Source: DASUAO01 sp046484625 (GTDB taxonomy: Bacteria > Actinomycetota > Acidimicrobiia > IMCC26256 > PALSA-555). Taken from it: a DNA stretch of 9,409 bases. The DNA is taken from assembly GCA_046484625.1 (NCBI GenBank), contig JAWOIO010000063.1, forward strand, positions 1 to 9,409, read 5' to 3'. Below, one piece after another: positions 6,937 through 9,409 of this stretch. Position 1 is the stretch's first letter. Every line of letters starts with the position of its first letter. Below the pieces are notes generated by a model. That model was not told the DNA's origin. It was given only the letters and a program-made list of their open reading frames with translations, and did no database searches. The translations under genes and the position numbers were made by a program.

Positions 6937-8460
6937 CTACTGCTGCAACGACGCCGTACGGAGATCGAAGATCTTGTTCGGCGCGAACACGAAGCCGCCG
7001 ATGTCGTCGTTGAGTGCGTAGATGTTCTCCATCTGGAACAGCCAGATGAACGGCGCGGCCTGTTCGTACATGCGTTGTTGCGCATCGCGGTAGAGCGCTG
7101 CGCGCTGGTCGCGGTCGGTGGTATTCCGGGCCTGCTGGATGAGCCCGAACGTCTCTTCGTCGACGTAACCGCTCTTGAAGACATCGCCGTTGACGCGCTG
7201 GAAGGCGAGGAAGTCGGGGTCGGCTGCGATGCTCGAGCCACCCGTGAGGTACAGGTCGTAGTCACCGGCACCACGCGCCTGGATGAACGCACCGCCTTCC
7301 ATGATCTGGAGGTCGGTCTCGATGCCAACGTCGGCCAGGTTCGAGCGGATGACCTCGGTCACCTCACGAATCTTCGGGTACCAAGCCTCTGGTGCGATCA
7401 AGCGGATGCGCACGTTCGAGACACCAGCTTCTGCCAAGAGCGCGCGCGCGCGCTCCGGGTCGTACGCGAAGACCTCGAGGCCGTCGTGGAATCCGAGCGC
7501 GCCTTGCGGGGCGAGACCGACCGACGCCCGTCCGCCGTCCATGATGTTGTCGACGATGCCGCGGCGGTCGATGGCGTAGTTCAGGGCTTGGCGAACGCGC
7601 TCGTCGGTGAACGGCGCCTTGTCCACCTTGATGCCGAGGTACAGCTGATCCCACGCCAGGCCACGAACGATCTGCGTGCCGGGCACCATCTCGTAGACGG
7701 ACACCAGGTCGGGCGGCACGGAGTCGACGATGTCGACCTGGCCGCTCTGGAACGCGGCCAACGCAGTGGACGGGTCGAGGATCGGGCGGTACACGATGCA
7801 GCCAACCGCCGGCATCCCGTCGCGCCAGTAGTTCTCGTTCGCTACAAGGACGATGCGATCGCCCCGAACCCACTCACCGAACGAGAACGGACCGGTTCCG
7901 ATCGGTTGTTCCCAGAACGCGTCACCTTGCTCGGCCAGCGCTTGGGCCGGGAGCATCGGGGTGGTCGTCAGGTTCGAGACGATCGGGCCGAACGCGTTCT
8001 TGGTGTGGATGAGCACGGTTTGGTCGTCGGGCGTCTCGACACTGGCGAGATCTGCCCAGAGGAAGCCCTGTGCAAATGCCTGGTCACTCAGGAAGCGGTC
8101 CAGAGTCGCCTTGACGGAGGCAGACGTGAAGGCCTCTCCGTTGTGGAACGTGACATCGTCGCGCAGGTGGAACGTCCACGTGAGTCCGTCATCGCTGGTT
8201 TCCCATGACGTGGCCAGGCTCGGATGCAAGTTCCCTTCGGGATCGAGTTCGACGAGGTAGTCGTAGAAGTGGCGCTCTAGACCGAAGTTGACGAGGTTGA
8301 AGTGGTTGGACGTATCGAGTCCAGCGGTGATGTCTTCTGGTCGCGCGAAGTTGATGGTGTCCTCGCCACACATCTGTGCCTGGGCGAACACCCCGAACCA
8401 CGACAGCACGAGTACGAGTGCCGTGATTCGGCCGAGAAGCTTCCGTTTCGTATGGGACAT
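6937..8460 (-). CDS. ABC transporter substrate-binding protein, family 5 (DppA/OppA-like)
   Basis: A 507-residue secreted binding protein of the SBP_bac_5 family. The leader has basic residues (K5-R11), a hydrophobic core (about 13-25) and A-Q-A (26-28), a good signal peptidase I site before Q29. There is no lipobox, so the mature protein should be soluble in a periplasm. Family landmarks are LATSWETSDDGLTWTFHLR (82-100), FHNGEAFTSASVKATLDR (105-122), the signature PIGTGPFSFGEW (186-197), NYWRDG (210-215), FQSGQVDI (237-244), VRQALNYAIDR (289-299) and YDPERARALLAEAG (333-346). Only two cysteines remain in the mature part (C31, C221), both in lobe I. The ATG at 8460 has GGAGGT 5 nt upstream (8466-8471). 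It lies 55 nt after the IclR gene and before the permeases. The ligand is peptide-like or another small amide; this family also binds nickel complexes, opines and oligosaccharides. Confidence 0.95.
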   Translation of the reverse strand: MSHTKRKLLGRITALVLVLSWFGVFAQAQMCGEDTINFARPEDITAGLDTSNHFNLVNFGLERHFYDYLVELDPEGNLHPSLATSWETSDDGLTWTFHLRDDVTFHNGEAFTSASVKATLDRFLSDQAFAQGFLWADLASVETPDDQTVLIHTKNAFGPIVSNLTTTPMLPAQALAEQGDAFWEQPIGTGPFSFGEWVRGDRIVLVANENYWRDGMPAVGCIVYRPILDPSTALAAFQSGQVDIVDSVPPDLVSVYEMVPGTQIVRGLAWDQLYLGIKVDKAPFTDERVRQALNYAIDRRGIVDNIMDGGRASVGLAPQGALGFHDGLEVFAYDPERARALLAEAGVSNVRIRLIAPEAWYPKIREVTEVIRSNLADVGIETDLQIMEGGAFIQARGAGDYDLYLTGGSSIAADPDFLAFQRVNGDVFKSGYVDEETFGLIQQARNTTDRDQRAALYRDAQQRMYEQAAPFIWLFQMENIYALNDDIGGFVFAPNKIFDLRTASLQQ

Positions 8461-8465
8461 GGTCT

Positions 8466-8471
8466 ACCTCC
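8466..8471 (-). promoter_or_regulatory. Strong Shine-Dalgarno of the substrate-binding protein gene
   Basis: GGAGGT lies 5 nt before the ATG at 8460. It fixes the start and predicts high translation, as expected for a binding protein. The 55-nt gap 8461-8515 also contains a tandem GTCGAGA repeat (8482-8495, plus strand). I see no convincing separate promoter there. Confidence 0.7.
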
Positions 8472-8515
8472 GGGTGTTGAGGTCGAGAGTCGAGACAGGC
8501 GGCGAACCCAACCGA

Positions 8516-9331
8516 TCACTCCATGCTGGCGTCCTCCTTGATGAGATCGGCGATCTCCGAACAGGCCCGCTGCAGTTCCGCAGCGACGAGAGCAGCGGCG
8601 GAGGTGTCCAGGGCCGCGAGCGGCGCGGAGACGCTCATGGCGGCGATCGGGATTCCGGTAGCGTCGAGAATCGGTGCAGACACGCAACGCGCGCCGGCGA
8701 CGGACTCCTCGTCGTCGACGGCATAGCCGCGCTCTCGCACGCGCTCGAGTTCGTCGCGAAACGCCTTGGCGCTCCTGATGGTCGAGTCCGTGAACCGCTC
8801 GTAGTCGAGCTTGGCGAGGATGGTGGAACGCGTCGATGGCTCTGCCCAAGCCAGTAAGGACTTACCGAGAGCTGTCGCATGGAGCGGTCCTGTCGCACCT
8901 ACAGGTTCCACGAACCGCAGCGCCTGCGTGCCTTCAACCGTTTCCAGGTACAGGAGTTGGTGGGCGATCCTGAGGGCCAGGCTGACGGTATGCCCGTGGT
9001 GGTCGCGGATCTGGCGCATTCGCGGGAGCGCGATGTCCCGAAGGTGCGCTTTGCCTTGGGGAAGTGCGCCAAGTAGACCGGCCCGGCTTCCGAGCGAGAA
9101 CGTGCCCGATGCAGACCGGTGCACGTAGCCGCGCTCGACGAGGTTGGCAAGGAGTCGGAACGCCGTGGCGCGGGGCAGGGCCGTCCGCTCCGCAACTTCC
9201 TGGAGCGTGAGGCTCCGACGCGCGAAGGCCACGACCTCGAGTATGTCCAGCGCCCTGTGGAGTACGGCGGTCTTGTACTGCCCCGAGGCCGTCCCGGCGC
9301 CGGTTTCATTAGATGAAACCGCTTGTTTCAT
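8516..9331 (-). CDS. IclR-family transcriptional regulator
   Basis: A 271-residue IclR-type regulator. An N-terminal winged helix-turn-helix spans about residues 22-83, with LTLQEVAERTALPRATAFRLLANLVERGYV (41-70) forming helices 2-3 and the wing start. The C-terminal effector domain includes GPLHATALGKSLLAW (148-162) and the family signature GYAVDDEESVAGARCVSAPI (202-221), with the conserved C216. The frame is open back to the window edge at 9409. The ATG at 9331 is preferred because homologous sequence begins only at about residue 20 and a promoter sits immediately upstream (-10 at 9339-9344), which would give a leaderless mRNA with no Shine-Dalgarno. An upstream GTG at 9370 would overlap the -35. 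The palindromic operator covers its first codons, suggesting autoregulation. It likely senses the imported compound or a breakdown product and controls the genes that follow in the same direction. Confidence 0.93.
   Translation of the reverse strand: MKQAVSSNETGAGTASGQYKTAVLHRALDILEVVAFARRSLTLQEVAERTALPRATAFRLLANLVERGYVHRSASGTFSLGSRAGLLGALPQGKAHLRDIALPRMRQIRDHHGHTVSLALRIAHQLLYLETVEGTQALRFVEPVGATGPLHATALGKSLLAWAEPSTRSTILAKLDYERFTDSTIRSAKAFRDELERVRERGYAVDDEESVAGARCVSAPILDATGIPIAAMSVSAPLAALDTSAAALVAAELQRACSEIADLIKEDASME
9303..9331 (-). promoter_or_regulatory. Three-half-site palindromic operator at the IclR gene start
   Basis: On the minus strand three 7-bp half-sites follow each other: ATGAAAC (9325-9331), GTTTCAT (9313-9319) and ATGAAAC (9303-9309), with spacers of 5 and 3 bp. 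Each adjacent pair is an inverted repeat; the inner palindrome extends to 9301-9321 with 9-bp arms. The layout recalls the ATGAAAC/GTTTCAT-type boxes of IclR-family regulators such as KdgR (from memory). It begins at the predicted transcription start, ideal for repression of the promoter. Confidence 0.65.
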
Positions 9332-9367
9332 TTGTTGAATGCTAGCAGACGTCGATACTGTTGTCCA
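9332..9367 (-). promoter_or_regulatory. Putative sigma70-type promoter of the operon, possibly leaderless
   Basis: On the minus strand, TGGACA (9362-9367, one mismatch to TTGACA) and TAGCAT (9339-9344, two mismatches to TATAAT) are separated by exactly 17 nt. Seven nt after the -10 comes the A of the IclR ATG at 9331, a normal distance to a transcription start, so the message would begin at or next to the start codon. The remaining 9368-9409 shows nothing else I can name. Confidence 0.55.
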
Positions 9368-9409
9368 CACTCCCGCGCGCGCCTCCTCGATCCGGACGCT
9401 AGGCGGCAA

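Noticed and set aside
7438..7453. Alternating CG run and 16-bp palindrome
   Set aside because: It encodes the common ERARALL segment of family 5 binding proteins, so codon choice explains it; no sign of a regulatory site.
7075..8208. 377-codon open frame on the plus strand
   Set aside because: It is antisense to the well-supported binding-protein gene. Its composition, rich in Val, Arg and Asp with no motifs, is that of a shadow frame.
1..9409. CRISPR arrays, tRNA/rRNA genes, insertion sequences, attachment sites
   Set aside because: I looked for spaced direct repeats, cloverleaf-like segments, transposase motifs and terminal repeats and saw none.

Overview
The window is from a high-GC bacterium. 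Every gene I can support lies on the minus strand, so transcription runs from high to low coordinates. The organism cannot be named from this sequence. The solute-binding protein has a signal-peptidase-I type leader and no lipobox, which hints at a cell with a periplasm (a diderm) rather than a typical Gram-positive. The putative first gene also looks leaderless, a habit common in several high-GC phyla. Both points are inferences.

Layout in transcription order: a sigma70-like promoter (9332-9367) and a three-half-site palindromic operator (9303-9331) sit at the start of an IclR-family regulator (8516-9331). Next come a family 5 (Dpp/Opp/Nik-type) solute-binding protein (6937-8460), a perfect 16-bp stem-loop (6891-6929), a DppB-like permease that appears to start at CTG (5944-6864), a DppC-like permease (5083-5940), an M81/MlrC-family metallopeptidase (3563-5086), an SDR oxidoreductase (2794-3573), a Gfo/Idh/MocA oxidoreductase (1796-2797) and a class III, GSAM-like PLP aminotransferase (445-1755). 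A second M81/MlrC-family protein follows, read from its N-terminus at 386 and cut by the window edge. Downstream of the stem-loop most junctions overlap or nearly touch (3-nt gap, ATGA, 11-nt overlap, GTGA). The two exceptions are a 40-nt gap before the aminotransferase and a 58-nt gap before the second M81 gene. Overall it reads as one polycistronic catabolic operon. No stretch over 300 bases lacks a gene.

How the genes may work together (inference): the binding protein and permeases import a peptide-like or other amide-linked compound. One or both M81 hydrolases cleave it. The aminotransferase removes or moves an amino group, possibly from a beta- or otherwise non-standard amino acid. The two NAD(P)-dependent oxidoreductases process the carbonyl or hydroxyl products, and IclR controls the system and probably itself. 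The ABC ATPase subunits are not in this window. The combination of two divergent M81 enzymes with an importer, an aminotransferase and two dehydrogenases is the most interesting feature. It suggests a dedicated pathway for an unidentified amide substrate.
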